Below, piece after piece: positions 18,020 through 26,502 of a DNA stretch of 33,082 bases. Every line of letters begins with the position of its first letter. Position 1 is the stretch's first letter. The notes beneath the pieces are model-generated. The model was not told the DNA's origin. It searched no databases and saw only the letters and a program-made list of their open reading frames with translations. The position numbers and the translations under genes were made by a program. Source of the DNA: a virus; the IMG/VR virus record IMGVR_UViG_3300051212_001202, positions 1 to 33,082 of that record; one strand, written 5' to 3'.

Positions 18020-20158
18020 ATGAAGCACCCCCCGCTTGTTTCGATCGCCCTCATCGCCGGCCCCGGCGAGGGGGCGATCTTGCGTAGACTCATCGAATCC
18101 GCCCGTGGCCTGTGGGACGAGGTTGTCGTCGTGGCGGCTGTCGGCAAAAACAGCTCCGACGATCTGCGCCAATCGCTCCAGGACGCGGCCGGAGAGGCTG
18201 GCGTGTTTGCGGAGTATCACAACGCCCCGGAGAACGCGGAGTGGCCGCATATTGATAATTTTGCCGCCGCCAGAAATCAGGCGTTCAGCATAGCCAAGGG
18301 CAAATACGTTCTCTGGGCGGACTGCGACGACGTCTTTGAGCCCGGCCAAGCGGCCCTACACCGTGCCCAGATTGAGGCGAGGGTAGCTGGCAAAGAGGAC
18401 TGGGATCTGTTGGTCACCATCTATGACGTGCAAAACAGCGGCATGCGCAACAACCGCCGGGAGCGGATTTTCCGTCGGATGCCGGACGGCAAGCTCTCCG
18501 CTTATTGGGAGCGACAGATCCACGAGCGGGTCAAACCCGTTGAGGGCGCCAGAATTGGCATGGCCAATCACCTGCGCATCCTGCACGCGCCCGCAGGGCC
18601 GAAGGTCACATCGTCCGAGCGCAATAAGCGGATTATTGCCAGCCGGCTGCAGGGCATCGGCATGGAATGGTACTACCTATGCCAGGAGCATTTTCTAAAA
18701 AACCAATATAAGGAGGCCATCGGTCCGTGCCTCTTGGCTCTGGAGCACGACGACGTGGGCGCCACGGAAAAATATCAGCTCCACGTGCAGGCATCCATGA
18801 TGTTGGCCGAGCGCACCAAGCGGCTGGAACACCTGGGCAAGGCCATCACGCTTTCCCCGATGCGCCGGGAGGCCCACGGCCTTTTGGCCAGCGATCGGAT
18901 GGATCACGGGGATTTTTCCACGGCCTATCACATTCTCAAACAGGTGGACGCTATGCCGTCCACGCAGGACTGGAATCAGGAGAATCGCTGGTATAAGCAC
19001 CTACCCCGGCAGCTGATGGCGCAGTGCCTGCGGGCGCTCGGACAGCATGACGACGCCAAAAAGCTGGTCCGGGATGGATTCCGTGCGGCGTGGGGCCGGA
19101 TCACCGTCATCCATCTTGGGGAGCCGGATGACTGCCTAAAATCCATGGCGCTCTATACGGACTGCGCTGACAATTCCAACGGCATCCAGCACCTGCTCCT
19201 GACCCAAAAGGGCCATAAGATTGCCGACCGCCTGCATGTCGTGAGCGCCGAGGAAGCACTCCAGGAAGCGCTGGGGGACATCATTCTTACGGTCAAAGCC
19301 AAGGACGCCCCGCTGCCCGGCCTGCGCTGGGATGCGGCCCTGCTGGAGGATGAGACCGTGCCCCCCGGGACGGAGAAGTTGCCCAGCCCTATCGACAAAA
19401 AAAGCCGGGTCGTGATTGGCCTGACCACTACCCCAAAACGGATCCACACCGTCCTGCCCACGATCGAGAGCCTGCTGGCTCAGTCCATGCCGGCCGATGA
19501 AATAATTTTATCCGTCCCGGAGAAACTGGCCCGCACCGGGGAGCGGTTCCCGGAGATTCCTCCCGCCCTGCAAAAGCTGGCCGATGATGGAAAAATCACC
19601 ATTTACCGAAGCCGCGATCACGGCCCGGCGACAAAGTTTGTCGGAGCTGTGCAAAACGGCATCGACGCCAAGACGCTTGGCCTAGACGACTTCGTGATCT
19701 GGTGCGACGACGACATCCTTTACAGCCCGCGGATGGTGCAGACGCTGGTGGAAAATTGCCCCGACGGGTCGGCCATAGGCCTGTGCGGCTTTTTTATGAC
19801 CGGGCCCAAGGGCTACGCCATCGCACCCGACCACCTCGGCCACGCGGAGATTCTGGAGGGCTTTGGTGCGATCGCCTGCCGGCTGAAAGACATGCCCGAT
19901 CTTGGCCAGTTCCCGTCTTTCACGGCCAGGGAGTTTACCCAGCTGGACGACAAGGGCCGGGCTCAGTTCCTGGCGGATGATTTTATGACGTCCCACGCCC
20001 TGCGAAAAAAAGGGACGCGCACGCTAGTCTGCGCCACGCCGGACTTTAACCGCACCAACGGTCTCAAGATCCGTGCCGAGGGATTGGGCGAGGATGCCTT
20101 ACAAAACAACAAGGGCACGGGCGGAAACCTTGCCGCCTACGCATTGCTCAAGGGATGA
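18020..20158 (+). CDS. Two-domain glycosyltransferase with a TPR-like middle
   Basis: This 712-residue protein starts with a GT2-type domain: VSIALIAGPGEGAILRRLIE, then NFAAARNQAF and KGKYVLWADCDDVFEP (DxD-type D101-D104), and WERQIHERV, a hallmark of family-2 transferases. Residues about 210-360 are helical repeats resembling TPRs, which usually bind protein substrates. From about 457 a second transferase-like domain begins (VVIGLTTTPKRIHTVLPTIE) with DFVIWCDDDIL (D563-D565). It should move activated sugars onto an acceptor in the cytoplasm. The gene follows the capsid gene and its hairpin, has no Shine-Dalgarno sequence, and is ATGA-coupled to an FkbM methyltransferase. Capsid or tail proteins are the likely acceptors; this is inference. 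Confidence 0.8.
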   Translation: MKHPPLVSIALIAGPGEGAILRRLIESARGLWDEVVVVAAVGKNSSDDLRQSLQDAAGEAGVFAEYHNAPENAEWPHIDNFAAARNQAFSIAKGKYVLWADCDDVFEPGQAALHRAQIEARVAGKEDWDLLVTIYDVQNSGMRNNRRERIFRRMPDGKLSAYWERQIHERVKPVEGARIGMANHLRILHAPAGPKVTSSERNKRIIASRLQGIGMEWYYLCQEHFLKNQYKEAIGPCLLALEHDDVGATEKYQLHVQASMMLAERTKRLEHLGKAITLSPMRREAHGLLASDRMDHGDFSTAYHILKQVDAMPSTQDWNQENRWYKHLPRQLMAQCLRALGQHDDAKKLVRDGFRAAWGRITVIHLGEPDDCLKSMALYTDCADNSNGIQHLLLTQKGHKIADRLHVVSAEEALQEALGDIILTVKAKDAPLPGLRWDAALLEDETVPPGTEKLPSPIDKKSRVVIGLTTTPKRIHTVLPTIESLLAQSMPADEIILSVPEKLARTGERFPEIPPALQKLADDGKITIYRSRDHGPATKFVGAVQNGIDAKTLGLDDFVIWCDDDILYSPRMVQTLVENCPDGSAIGLCGFFMTGPKGYAIAPDHLGHAEILEGFGAIACRLKDMPDLGQFPSFTAREFTQLDDKGRAQFLADDFMTSHALRKKGTRTLVCATPDFNRTNGLKIRAEGLGEDALQNNKGTGGNLAAYALLKG

Positions 20159-20721
20159 GGGACGAGCCTTGGCTGGACGGGGCGGTGGCCGACCTGTTGA
20201 CCCGCTGCGGGCGCAGGCTGGCCATCGACATCGGGGCCAATCACGGCACGTGGTCCGTCATGCTCAAGCCGCTTTTTGCGCGGGTCATCGCCGTGGAGCC
20301 GGACGAGCGCTGTGCGGAAATTCAAGGCGTGGATTTTTACCGCTGCGCCGTCGGCCATTCGTCCGGCTTTGCCACGCTGTGGATTTCGGCGCGGCCGGAC
20401 CAAAATCACCTGGGGGATCTCCACCCGCTGCATCAGTCCGGCGGCCGACCCGTCCGAGTGCCTATCGTAACCTTGGACGAACTGTGCGGCCAAGAGGCTC
20501 CAGACTTTGTGAAGATCGACGTCGAGGGGGCGGAGGATCAGATTCTTTCCGGCGTCTGCGATCCGCAGTTCTACCGCTCCACCTCCTTTCTAGTGGAAAG
20601 CCACGCCCGGGAGGCCAAGCTGGCGGCGATTTTGAAGGGCTGGAATCGTCCGTTTGTGAAAATCCCGCATCCTGATCCGTGTCCAGACCACTGCTGGTTG
20701 GCCGTCCCTCCTTTGACATAA
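20155..20721 (+). CDS. FkbM-family methyltransferase
   Basis: The product is 188 residues. RLAIDIGANHGTWSVMLKPL is the SAM-binding motif I, VIAVEPDERC motif II, and IVTLDELC followed by DFVKIDVEGAEDQIL is the diagnostic FkbM block. Members methylate hydroxyls of sugars and other small groups using S-adenosylmethionine. The start overlaps the stop of the two-domain glycosyltransferase by 4 nt, so the pair should act on the same product, most simply by capping a transferred sugar. It is slightly short for the family at the N-terminus. TTTGACA overlaps its end. Confidence 0.85.
   Translation: MRDEPWLDGAVADLLTRCGRRLAIDIGANHGTWSVMLKPLFARVIAVEPDERCAEIQGVDFYRCAVGHSSGFATLWISARPDQNHLGDLHPLHQSGGRPVRVPIVTLDELCGQEAPDFVKIDVEGAEDQILSGVCDPQFYRSTSFLVESHAREAKLAAILKGWNRPFVKIPHPDPCPDHCWLAVPPLT
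20713..20718 (+). promoter_or_regulatory. TTGACA motif 19 nt before start of 20732
   Basis: TTTGACA lies at the end of the methyltransferase gene, before the GTG at 20732. No -10 box. One of six at this spacing. Confidence 0.35.
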
Positions 20722-20731
20722 GGCGTTCCGC

Positions 20732-21043
20732 GTGACCGAGCTGGACACCCTGATGACCGCCGGCCTTTCCGACATGATCGCCGGGGCCGGATCCGTGACC
20801 GCCTCCATCGGAGGCACAACGGTCACTGGCATGTATACGCCCGGCGAAAAGAGCGGGGAGCTGGGCATGGGCGGCCTCGTCACGCCCGCCCCGGCAGAGT
20901 TTGTCTACCCAGCCACGGCCGCCAGCGCTCCGTCCCTGTTGGGCACGATCACCGTGGCTAACGCCACCAAGCGAGTGATGAGCACCCAGGAGGACGGCGG
21001 TCTGATCACCGTCACGCTGGGCAATCCCGAGGACGTGCGATGA
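20732..21043 (+). CDS. Head-tail joining protein candidate
   Basis: The product has 103 residues from a GTG (AAGGCG upstream). It has a short N-terminal helix, Gly/Thr-rich strands (SVTASIGGTTVTGMY), and a C-terminal strand pair (GLITVTLGNPEDVR). In size and place, before the tail terminator, it matches lambda FII-type joining proteins. No specific motif was recognised, so the call is positional. The stop overlaps the next ATG by 4 nt. Confidence 0.5.
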   Translation: MTELDTLMTAGLSDMIAGAGSVTASIGGTTVTGMYTPGEKSGELGMGGLVTPAPAEFVYPATAASAPSLLGTITVANATKRVMSTQEDGGLITVTLGNPEDVR

Positions 21044-21459
21044 GCCTGCGCCTTTCGTTTGAAAGCAAGCTGGCGGATTACCTTACGGCCGTCAGTCCGT
21101 CCAAGCCGTCCGCTTTGCAAGTGCAGGCTGCCCATAAAATCACGGAGCTGGAGATGCCCGCCCTCGTCATCCACGCGGAAAGCGCGGAGACCATGGAGGA
21201 GGGGATCCAGACCAATACCCGCAAGATCACCGTGCAAGCCAGCGTCATGACGCCCATCCAGGAGACGGCCACCGTGGCCAGCCACACCGCCGCCTTTTTA
21301 TGGGCGGAGGCCCGGCTCAAGGATCGGGCCGCTATGATCTCCGGCATCACCGCCGGCGTCACCATCCTGGGCAGCCACATCCAAGCCGAGCGCACCGAGA
21401 CCAACGAGCGGGCGATGGCCGACAGCCTGACCGCCGTCTTTTACGTAGACCCGGCGTGA
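21040..21459 (+). CDS. Tail completion/terminator protein candidate
   Basis: The product is 139 residues. Alternating helices and strands (ELEMPALVIHAESAETMEEG, RKITVQASVMTPIQET, then a helix FLWAEARLKDRAA and a final beta strand NERAMADSLTAVFYVDP) fit the minor tail or tail-terminator proteins of siphoviruses (gpU/gpZ-like), which form the hexameric ring ending the tube. The start overlaps the upstream gene by 4 nt (ATGA), and its stop overlaps the GTG of the cupin gene. Family assignment is by pattern and position. Confidence 0.6.
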   Translation: MSLRLSFESKLADYLTAVSPSKPSALQVQAAHKITELEMPALVIHAESAETMEEGIQTNTRKITVQASVMTPIQETATVASHTAAFLWAEARLKDRAAMISGITAGVTILGSHIQAERTETNERAMADSLTAVFYVDPA

Positions 21460-21905
21460 TCGGCAAAACCACGGAGCAGTTCTTTGGCTCCGTGACGGAG
21501 CTGTCCTGGTACGAGGACGGCCGCGGCAAGCTGATGGAAATCCTGCGGGGCGAGGGGGTGGATTTTGGGCAAGCCTACGTCACCACTTGCCGCCCCGGGG
21601 TGGTGAAAGCATGGCATCATCACGAGCGCCAGACCGACAGGATGATCTGCCTTCACGGCGCCCTGCAGGTCGGCTTGGTGGATTTGCGGGCAGAAAAGAC
21701 CGCCACCGTTTATTCCAGCCCGCACGCGCCTCGCCTGGTGACCATCCGCCCGGGCATCTGGCACGGCTTTTCGGCGGTGGGGGCGGAGGAGGCGATTGTC
21801 CTTAATATCCCCGACCGCGCCTACGACAGAAAAAATCCAGACGAGCAACGTCGTCCGGCCCACGATCCGGCCATCCCGTACCATTGGGGCGTCTTGGACG
21901 GTTGA
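21456..21905 (+). CDS. RmlC-like cupin, putative sugar-nucleotide epimerase
   Basis: The product has 149 residues from a GTG overlapping the stop before it. GVVKAWHHHERQTDRMICLH (residues 48-67), then LVDLRAE, TIRPGIWHGFSAVG (97-110) and the C-terminal NPDEQRRPAHDPAIPYHW follow the order seen in dTDP-4-dehydrorhamnose 3,5-epimerase (RmlC) relatives. These are cupins that epimerise keto-sugar nucleotides in rhamnose-type pathways. The histidine cluster at W53-HHH and Y123 are candidate active-site residues. No other nucleotide-sugar synthesis gene is present, so it would tap the host pool. Being placed between tail genes is unusual. A non-catalytic cupin role cannot be excluded. Confidence 0.7.
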   Translation: MIGKTTEQFFGSVTELSWYEDGRGKLMEILRGEGVDFGQAYVTTCRPGVVKAWHHHERQTDRMICLHGALQVGLVDLRAEKTATVYSSPHAPRLVTIRPGIWHGFSAVGAEEAIVLNIPDRAYDRKNPDEQRRPAHDPAIPYHWGVLDG

Positions 21906-21907
21906 CA
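21902..21907 (+). promoter_or_regulatory. TTGACA motif 22 nt before start of 21924
   Basis: The motif contains the TGA stop of the cupin gene. The ATG at 21924 has no Shine-Dalgarno sequence. One of six such sites. Confidence 0.35.
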
Positions 21908-21923
21908 GTATTGATTCGGGCGT

Positions 21924-22205
21924 ATGGCTTACACCTACGGCACACCCGCCAGCACCACTCTTTCAGAAACAGTCGCCACGTCCTTCGAGCGGCTCTTTGT
22001 CCAAGGCGCCGATGGCGCCGTCAAAGCCGGCTTCAAGAAATACGCCCAGGGCGAAAAGCGCGTGGAGACCTACAGCAGCACGCTCCCCACGCTGGCCAGC
22101 GGCTCAATGGCCAACGGGGCCGTGGTGGGTTTTGAATATCGCGAAACCAACACGGACGAGCCCCGCGTGACGGAGACGCAACTGTCCTGGAGCACCATTC
22201 CGTAA
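21924..22205 (+). CDS. Small structural protein, tail tube candidate 1
   Basis: The product has 93 residues, rich in Thr, Ser, Ala and beta-forming residues (AYTYGTPASTTLSETVATSF, GAVVGFEYRETNTDEPRVTE). It ends TQLSWSTIP. With the next gene it occupies the place of the major tail protein. It is short for a tube protein, which usually runs to 130-250 residues. No family recognised. High expression is not obvious from its start region. An AGGAG follows for the next gene. Confidence 0.5.
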   Translation: MAYTYGTPASTTLSETVATSFERLFVQGADGAVKAGFKKYAQGEKRVETYSSTLPTLASGSMANGAVVGFEYRETNTDEPRVTETQLSWSTIP

Positions 22206-22215
22206 GGAGTAAATC

Positions 22216-22515
22216 ATGGCCGTAGGCACCACCATCACCGTCAGCGGACTTGTCGTCACCAACGCGACCCTCACCGGCACCGTCGATCAGTTGATCACCG
22301 AAAGCGGCACGGAAAACACCGTCCCGCCCGTCAAGCAGGCTTACAACGACCGCGTGGAAGCCAGCGTCGAGGGCATTGACGACGGCTACACCGCCGCCGC
22401 CACCTTTACCGCCAAAGGGCTAACCTTCCAGACCACCAGCGTGGAGCGCCGCCGCACGCTCGGGGACGTGGCCAAGGTGTCCATCCGCGGCATCTCCTAC
22501 CCGGATCTGACCTAA
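22216..22515 (+). CDS. Small structural protein, tail tube candidate 2
   Basis: The product has 99 residues with a very good ribosome site (TAAGGAG). It is beta-rich: TTITVSGLVVTNATLTGTVD, a lysine- and asparagine-containing turn, then AAATFTAKGLTFQTTS and KVSIRGISYPDLT. The strong start suggests high output, as for a tail tube subunit. It may be a split or minimal version together with the 21924 product. No motif is decisive. Confidence 0.5.
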   Translation: MAVGTTITVSGLVVTNATLTGTVDQLITESGTENTVPPVKQAYNDRVEASVEGIDDGYTAAATFTAKGLTFQTTSVERRRTLGDVAKVSIRGISYPDLT

Positions 22516-22533
22516 GCCTCCGGGCCCCACGCC

Positions 22534-23106
22534 GTGGCCCTGGATAAACTATTTTCCGAGAGCTTGGTCAACCGGGACGATCACGTCGTCCTCGGCGTCC
22601 GCCTGCAGCCTTTGTCCCTCTGGCATGCCACGCTTTTGGAGCTGATTGAAAGCCCGCTGTGGCACGGCAAAAGCGGCGTCACCATGACCGATTTGCGCTT
22701 GGCCGTTTCGATCTGTTCCGGCCGTTGGCCGGAGTACCGCATCCCGCAGGGATGGCGTCTCATGCTGTGGGCGTTTCGCTCCCGGCGCTGCCGGCTGGCC
22801 GTGGAGGCCGCCAAGTTTTCCGCCTACATCCGGGATTTTCACGCCCCGCCGATGCTGTGGGAAAAGGAGCAGAAGGAGCGGCCCAAGGGGCCGGATCTGT
22901 GCCCGTTGCCCCAGCCGCTGGACGTGGTGGCGTGGCTGGTGCGGCACGGCTTTGGCGAGGACAGGAGCTGGACCATGCCTATCGGCCTAGCCCATTGGTA
23001 CTATGTGGCCATCGCCAAGCAGCGGGGCGCGGAGGTGGAGCTGGTCAGTCCGGGCGAGCAGGTGGCGATCGAGAAGGTCAGAGCAAAAAGAGAGCAGCCC
23101 AAATGA
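22534..23106 (+). CDS. Tail assembly chaperone candidate
   Basis: The product has 190 residues from a GTG. It lies between the tube candidates and the tape measure, where chaperones of the gpG/gpGT type are coded. It is Trp- and Arg-rich and helical (WHATLLELIESPLWHGKSGV, DLRLAVSICSGRWPEYRIP). No slippery site leading into the next frame is evident, since the following gene starts at its own coupled ATG. The assignment is positional and moderate. Confidence 0.5.
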   Translation: MALDKLFSESLVNRDDHVVLGVRLQPLSLWHATLLELIESPLWHGKSGVTMTDLRLAVSICSGRWPEYRIPQGWRLMLWAFRSRRCRLAVEAAKFSAYIRDFHAPPMLWEKEQKERPKGPDLCPLPQPLDVVAWLVRHGFGEDRSWTMPIGLAHWYYVAIAKQRGAEVELVSPGEQVAIEKVRAKREQPK

Positions 23107-24014
23107 TCCTAGACGAATCAACACTACTTAAGAACTCGGTAAAAATTACCCTAGAAGACAAGGAATTCTCAAAAGCACTTGTACGATACTACAGCAAGTT
23201 TTCCGCTGACCTTTCAAAAATTATACGAACTCAAGCTAGACTAGTGGCTGTTAATCTAACATTCCAAACTCAGCCTTTTGGAGGATCTAGACCAACCCAA
23301 GGCAAGCAAGCTGACGAACAAATATCGGGCAAGCAGCTTGGGGACGGAGCTATTCAAAGAGACATAAATTATCTCTACACTACGCCAGAACGAGTTTTTT
23401 ACATGATTCGAGAAACAAGTCAGGCCGCCGCCAAGGGTTTTGTTCGTCTTATGAAAACTCGGCAATTCTTGAGAGCAAGGCAAATGCTAGATCGCTTGCA
23501 AATTACTGGCCTTAGAAGCGTAGATGTTGGGGACTTTGACGGCGGATCTTTACACAAAACAAGGCTTCAACCAATACCATCAAGACCACGAATTAAAAAA
23601 ACCCAGAAACCAGAACTAATTGTTCCAGATCAGTCCATGATCAACTCCTACATTAAGCAGATTCAAAAAAGAGTTGGGATGGCCAAAGCCGGCTGGGCTC
23701 ACTGCGCCCAACAGCTAGGAGGCACATCCGGCCAGACATCCACCGACGTTGAGGGGAAACAGCAGGTTATGGTCCCCAGATGGGTCAAGCAACATGCTGG
23801 AAGCCCATCAATTGGCAAAGTTGTCGACCGATCTTTTGCTCGACCAAACGCTTACGTTGAGATGACTAATGAGGTCCCATGGATTGATAAGTGCTTGAAC
23901 GCTGGGCAGATGCAAGCCGCCCTTGACATCCAGCGCGAAAAAATGGAAAAGGCGATTAAAAAAGCGGACGAGCACAACGCCAAGAAGCTAAGTAATCAAT
24001 TGCTCGGGTTCTAG
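23103..24014 (+). CDS. AT-rich tail gene of unknown function
   Basis: The product has 303 residues from the ATG that overlaps the upstream stop (ATGA). It is basic and helical: an N-terminal DKEFSKALVRYYSKFSADLS, a central block with YMIRETSQAAAKGFVRLMKT, and a C-terminal helix ending ADEHNAKKLSNQLLGF. It lacks signal or membrane segments. Codon use is clearly different from its neighbours: AAA, CTA, ACA and AGA are common, so this gene was probably acquired separately. Its place before the tape measure suggests a minor tail role, such as a head-closure or tail chaperone component. Confidence 0.65.
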   Translation: MILDESTLLKNSVKITLEDKEFSKALVRYYSKFSADLSKIIRTQARLVAVNLTFQTQPFGGSRPTQGKQADEQISGKQLGDGAIQRDINYLYTTPERVFYMIRETSQAAAKGFVRLMKTRQFLRARQMLDRLQITGLRSVDVGDFDGGSLHKTRLQPIPSRPRIKKTQKPELIVPDQSMINSYIKQIQKRVGMAKAGWAHCAQQLGGTSGQTSTDVEGKQQVMVPRWVKQHAGSPSIGKVVDRSFARPNAYVEMTNEVPWIDKCLNAGQMQAALDIQREKMEKAIKKADEHNAKKLSNQLLGF

Positions 24015-24016
24015 TT

Positions 24017-25183
24017 ATGGCGTTAATGATAAAAATCGGCGTCGACAGCGCCTCCGTCCAAACAGGTTTAGCCAGGGTTGAGAGTCTTGTCAGTAGATTT
24101 GGTGCAAAACTTGCCGGCGGTCTGGCTGCTGGATTGGGTTTTGCCGCCTTTGCTTCCGCCGCCAAGGGAGCTCTTGACCTAGCCGATCGACTTGATGACC
24201 TTTCCAAGCGCTACGATATAAACGCAAGAGGGCTGCAGTTAATTGGTAATGTAGCCAAAGAAAATGGGTCTGATCTTGAGGCCGTTAGCCAAGCGCTAAA
24301 ATTTCTTGGGAAAAACGCCCAGATGGCCGCGCAAGACGGCGGCGGGGAGTTGGTGCGGGCATTTGCTGCAATTGGCCTTAATGTATCCGAACTCCGATCG
24401 CTCCGCCCGGATGAAATTTTTTTAAGATTATCTGACGCCTTTCGATCCGGCAGGCTGGGCGGACAAGAGTTTGCCGTAACTTCGCAGCTTTTGGGCAGGA
24501 GCTTTGAGCAGCTGCTGCCAGTCTTGCGAATGGGCAGGGAAGAAATCGAGCGCGTCGGCAACTCTAAGGGCGTGTTTAGCGAGCAGACAATTGTCCAACT
24601 ATCTAAGGTTGAGGAATTTTTGGAAAAAATAAACAACCTAAAAAAGATTGTGGCAGGAGAAATCACTTTTGGATTTATGCGTTCATTCAAGGAATTCCTT
24701 GGTGAGGGACCGGCAGGATCCCCCGCGCGTGCTTTGCGCGATGCAATTTTCGGCCAAGACAAAGCACCCGCTGGGGCGCGCAGCGGAGGATCAAAAATAT
24801 CTGGGCTCGGTACCGGTGACAGCTTGGAAGACATAAAAACGCAGGAACGGCTTGATAAGGAATTTGTGCGATACCGGGTAAAACTGATTGATGCTGCCGT
24901 GGCCGGTTCTTCAGCTGCGGAGTCAATTTTAAGAAATTTTGAGGATCGGGCCGCCAACAATTCAGAAATGGATGCAACCTTCCCAAGAATAAAACAAATT
25001 TCCTCCATGCAAGTACTCGCTGATTCTCTCCAGCAGGTTGGCGGGGGAGGTCGTTTTGCCCAGATCGGCGGCGCGGAAACCACGCAAAGGGATCAGCTTG
25101 CCGTACTAAAAAACATTGAAAAAAACACCGCCAAAACCAGCGCAACCTTTGACGGAAAGTCTTTCGACATAGGAGTTCAATAG
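24017..25183 (+). CDS. Tape measure protein, short
   Basis: The product is 388 residues. Start MALMIKIGVDSASVQTGLAR, then the Gly/Ala-rich hydrophobic segment (GAKLAGGLAAGLGFAAFASA, residues about 29-48), LADRLDDLSKRYDINARGLQ and FLGKNAQMAAQDGGGELVRA are typical of phage tape measures. It sets tail length and helps DNA enter the cell. By the usual rule of about 0.15 nm per residue it would specify a tail near 58 nm, very short for a siphovirus. The gene is AT-richer than the capsid genes. No lytic domain is visible. Confidence 0.8.
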   Translation: MALMIKIGVDSASVQTGLARVESLVSRFGAKLAGGLAAGLGFAAFASAAKGALDLADRLDDLSKRYDINARGLQLIGNVAKENGSDLEAVSQALKFLGKNAQMAAQDGGGELVRAFAAIGLNVSELRSLRPDEIFLRLSDAFRSGRLGGQEFAVTSQLLGRSFEQLLPVLRMGREEIERVGNSKGVFSEQTIVQLSKVEEFLEKINNLKKIVAGEITFGFMRSFKEFLGEGPAGSPARALRDAIFGQDKAPAGARSGGSKISGLGTGDSLEDIKTQERLDKEFVRYRVKLIDAAVAGSSAAESILRNFEDRAANNSEMDATFPRIKQISSMQVLADSLQQVGGGGRFAQIGGAETTQRDQLAVLKNIEKNTAKTSATFDGKSFDIGVQ

Positions 25184-25186
25184 AAT

Positions 25187-25858
25187 ATGGCAACCTACGA
25201 ACAACCCGGCCGGACGCAGGTCGAGGACAAGTCCGGCAAAAAAACCCTTACGATCACCTACGTGGGAGATGAGATTGCTACGGCTCCCACGATTTCCAGC
25301 GCCTCTCTTTACTCCAAGACGGTGGTCACGGCCGAGGCCGGCACCGTCCGCACCACCTTCCAATATGACCTGACCGCGGCTGGATCCGTCACCACCCTGG
25401 GCGGAGACATCGTCGGGATTGAGTTTGTGGGCAGCCTGCGAACCGTGCCGCTCCCGGCTCATCCCCGCTATGCCGACCTGACGGCCGAGGAGCAGAAAGA
25501 GGTGAAGGATTTTGTGCAAAACCCCATTTCGGGGTCCAAGGCGTTGCCGGCCGCTTGGTCGTCCTTCGCCGGAGTCACGGAAATGTCTGAGCTGGCCACC
25601 AAGATGCTGGCTGGGCAGGAAAGCTACTACGAACCAACCGTCATCCTTCGCAAAACCTACTTCTCCTCCAGCCTGCCTTCCGGCTCAAAGCTGGGTAAAA
25701 TCAAGGATCCGAGTATATTTTATGCCGCCAAGCCGACAGACGCGGACTGGCTGCTGGTCTCCCTTTCGGCGCGTGGGCAGTCCGGCGCCTATTCCATCAC
25801 GGAGGAGTACGAACTGAGCGGCGAAAACGGCTGGGACGCCGACCTCTACACCCCGTAG
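25187..25858 (+). CDS. Tail protein, unknown
   Basis: The product has 223 residues with an AGGAG ribosome site. It is beta-rich with Thr/Ser-rich strands (ATYEQPGRTQVEDKSGKKTL, SASLYSKTVVTAEAGTVRTT), a helical insert (ADLTAEEQKEVKDFVQNP) and a C-terminal beta stretch. Located right after the tape measure, where distal tail or baseplate components are encoded. No family signature recognised. Confidence 0.6.
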   Translation: MATYEQPGRTQVEDKSGKKTLTITYVGDEIATAPTISSASLYSKTVVTAEAGTVRTTFQYDLTAAGSVTTLGGDIVGIEFVGSLRTVPLPAHPRYADLTAEEQKEVKDFVQNPISGSKALPAAWSSFAGVTEMSELATKMLAGQESYYEPTVILRKTYFSSSLPSGSKLGKIKDPSIFYAAKPTDADWLLVSLSARGQSGAYSITEEYELSGENGWDADLYTP

Positions 25859-25860
25859 CC

Positions 25861-26502
25861 ATGGCCTTTGACCAGCCCGACAGCTTCCAGATCGGGCCTT
25901 TCGAGGTCCGCCAAGACCCGTCCCCGCGGGAGCTAGCTGAAAAGCTCAACAAGCTGCGGGAGGCCGTGGAGCAAGTGCGCATTCAGCCCGGGCTCGGATA
26001 CACAATCAACCGAACAAGGGGTGGAACGACCATTCAGCTGCTGTCGCGGTCAGGATCGGCGGTGCGTGAGATATGTCCTTTTGACGTCTCCCTGCAGACT
26101 TCCGGCTCCAACTATAAAATCAAGGTGGAGCCCGGCACGCTGAACGGCCTGTATGCGACCAACTACGCCGACTGCCTTTCCTTTGCGTCCACCACGCTTT
26201 CCGTGGCCACGTCCGGGACGACCAACGTCGTGGTGGACGTCACCACCGACGGCAAGCAGGTGACCGCCTTTTCCATGGCCACCGTGGCCACCATGTCCGC
26301 CATGAGCCCCACCACGCCGCTGGCGCCCACCAGCTTTAAGTGGCCGGTGGCCCACATCAAACAGGGCGTCGTCTACAAGACCATCGGATGCGGCAGCCTG
26401 CAGGCCGCGGTGAAAGAGAATGTACGCCTGGCGAAAGCCCCGACCACGCCGGACGACAACGCCTACGACATTTACTACTTTTGGCAGCTGGAAGCGCTCT
26501 AA
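25861..26502 (+). CDS. Tail tip protein, unknown
   Basis: The product has 213 residues, starting two bases after the previous stop. A short N-terminal helix (RELAEKLNKLREAVEQV) is followed by beta structure, Thr/Ser-rich (LSVATSGTTNVVVDVTTDGK). The end is hydrophilic with YDIYYFWQLEAL. It is positioned like a baseplate hub or upper fibre connector. Its TAA overlaps the ATG of the Ser/Thr-rich gene (TAATG). Confidence 0.55.
   Translation: MAFDQPDSFQIGPFEVRQDPSPRELAEKLNKLREAVEQVRIQPGLGYTINRTRGGTTIQLLSRSGSAVREICPFDVSLQTSGSNYKIKVEPGTLNGLYATNYADCLSFASTTLSVATSGTTNVVVDVTTDGKQVTAFSMATVATMSAMSPTTPLAPTSFKWPVAHIKQGVVYKTIGCGSLQAAVKENVRLAKAPTTPDDNAYDIYYFWQLEAL

Noticed and set aside
22534-24014. A gpG/gpGT-type frameshift between the chaperone candidate and the next gene
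   Set aside because: No slippery heptamer was seen near the end of the first gene, and the next gene has its own coupled ATG at 23103.
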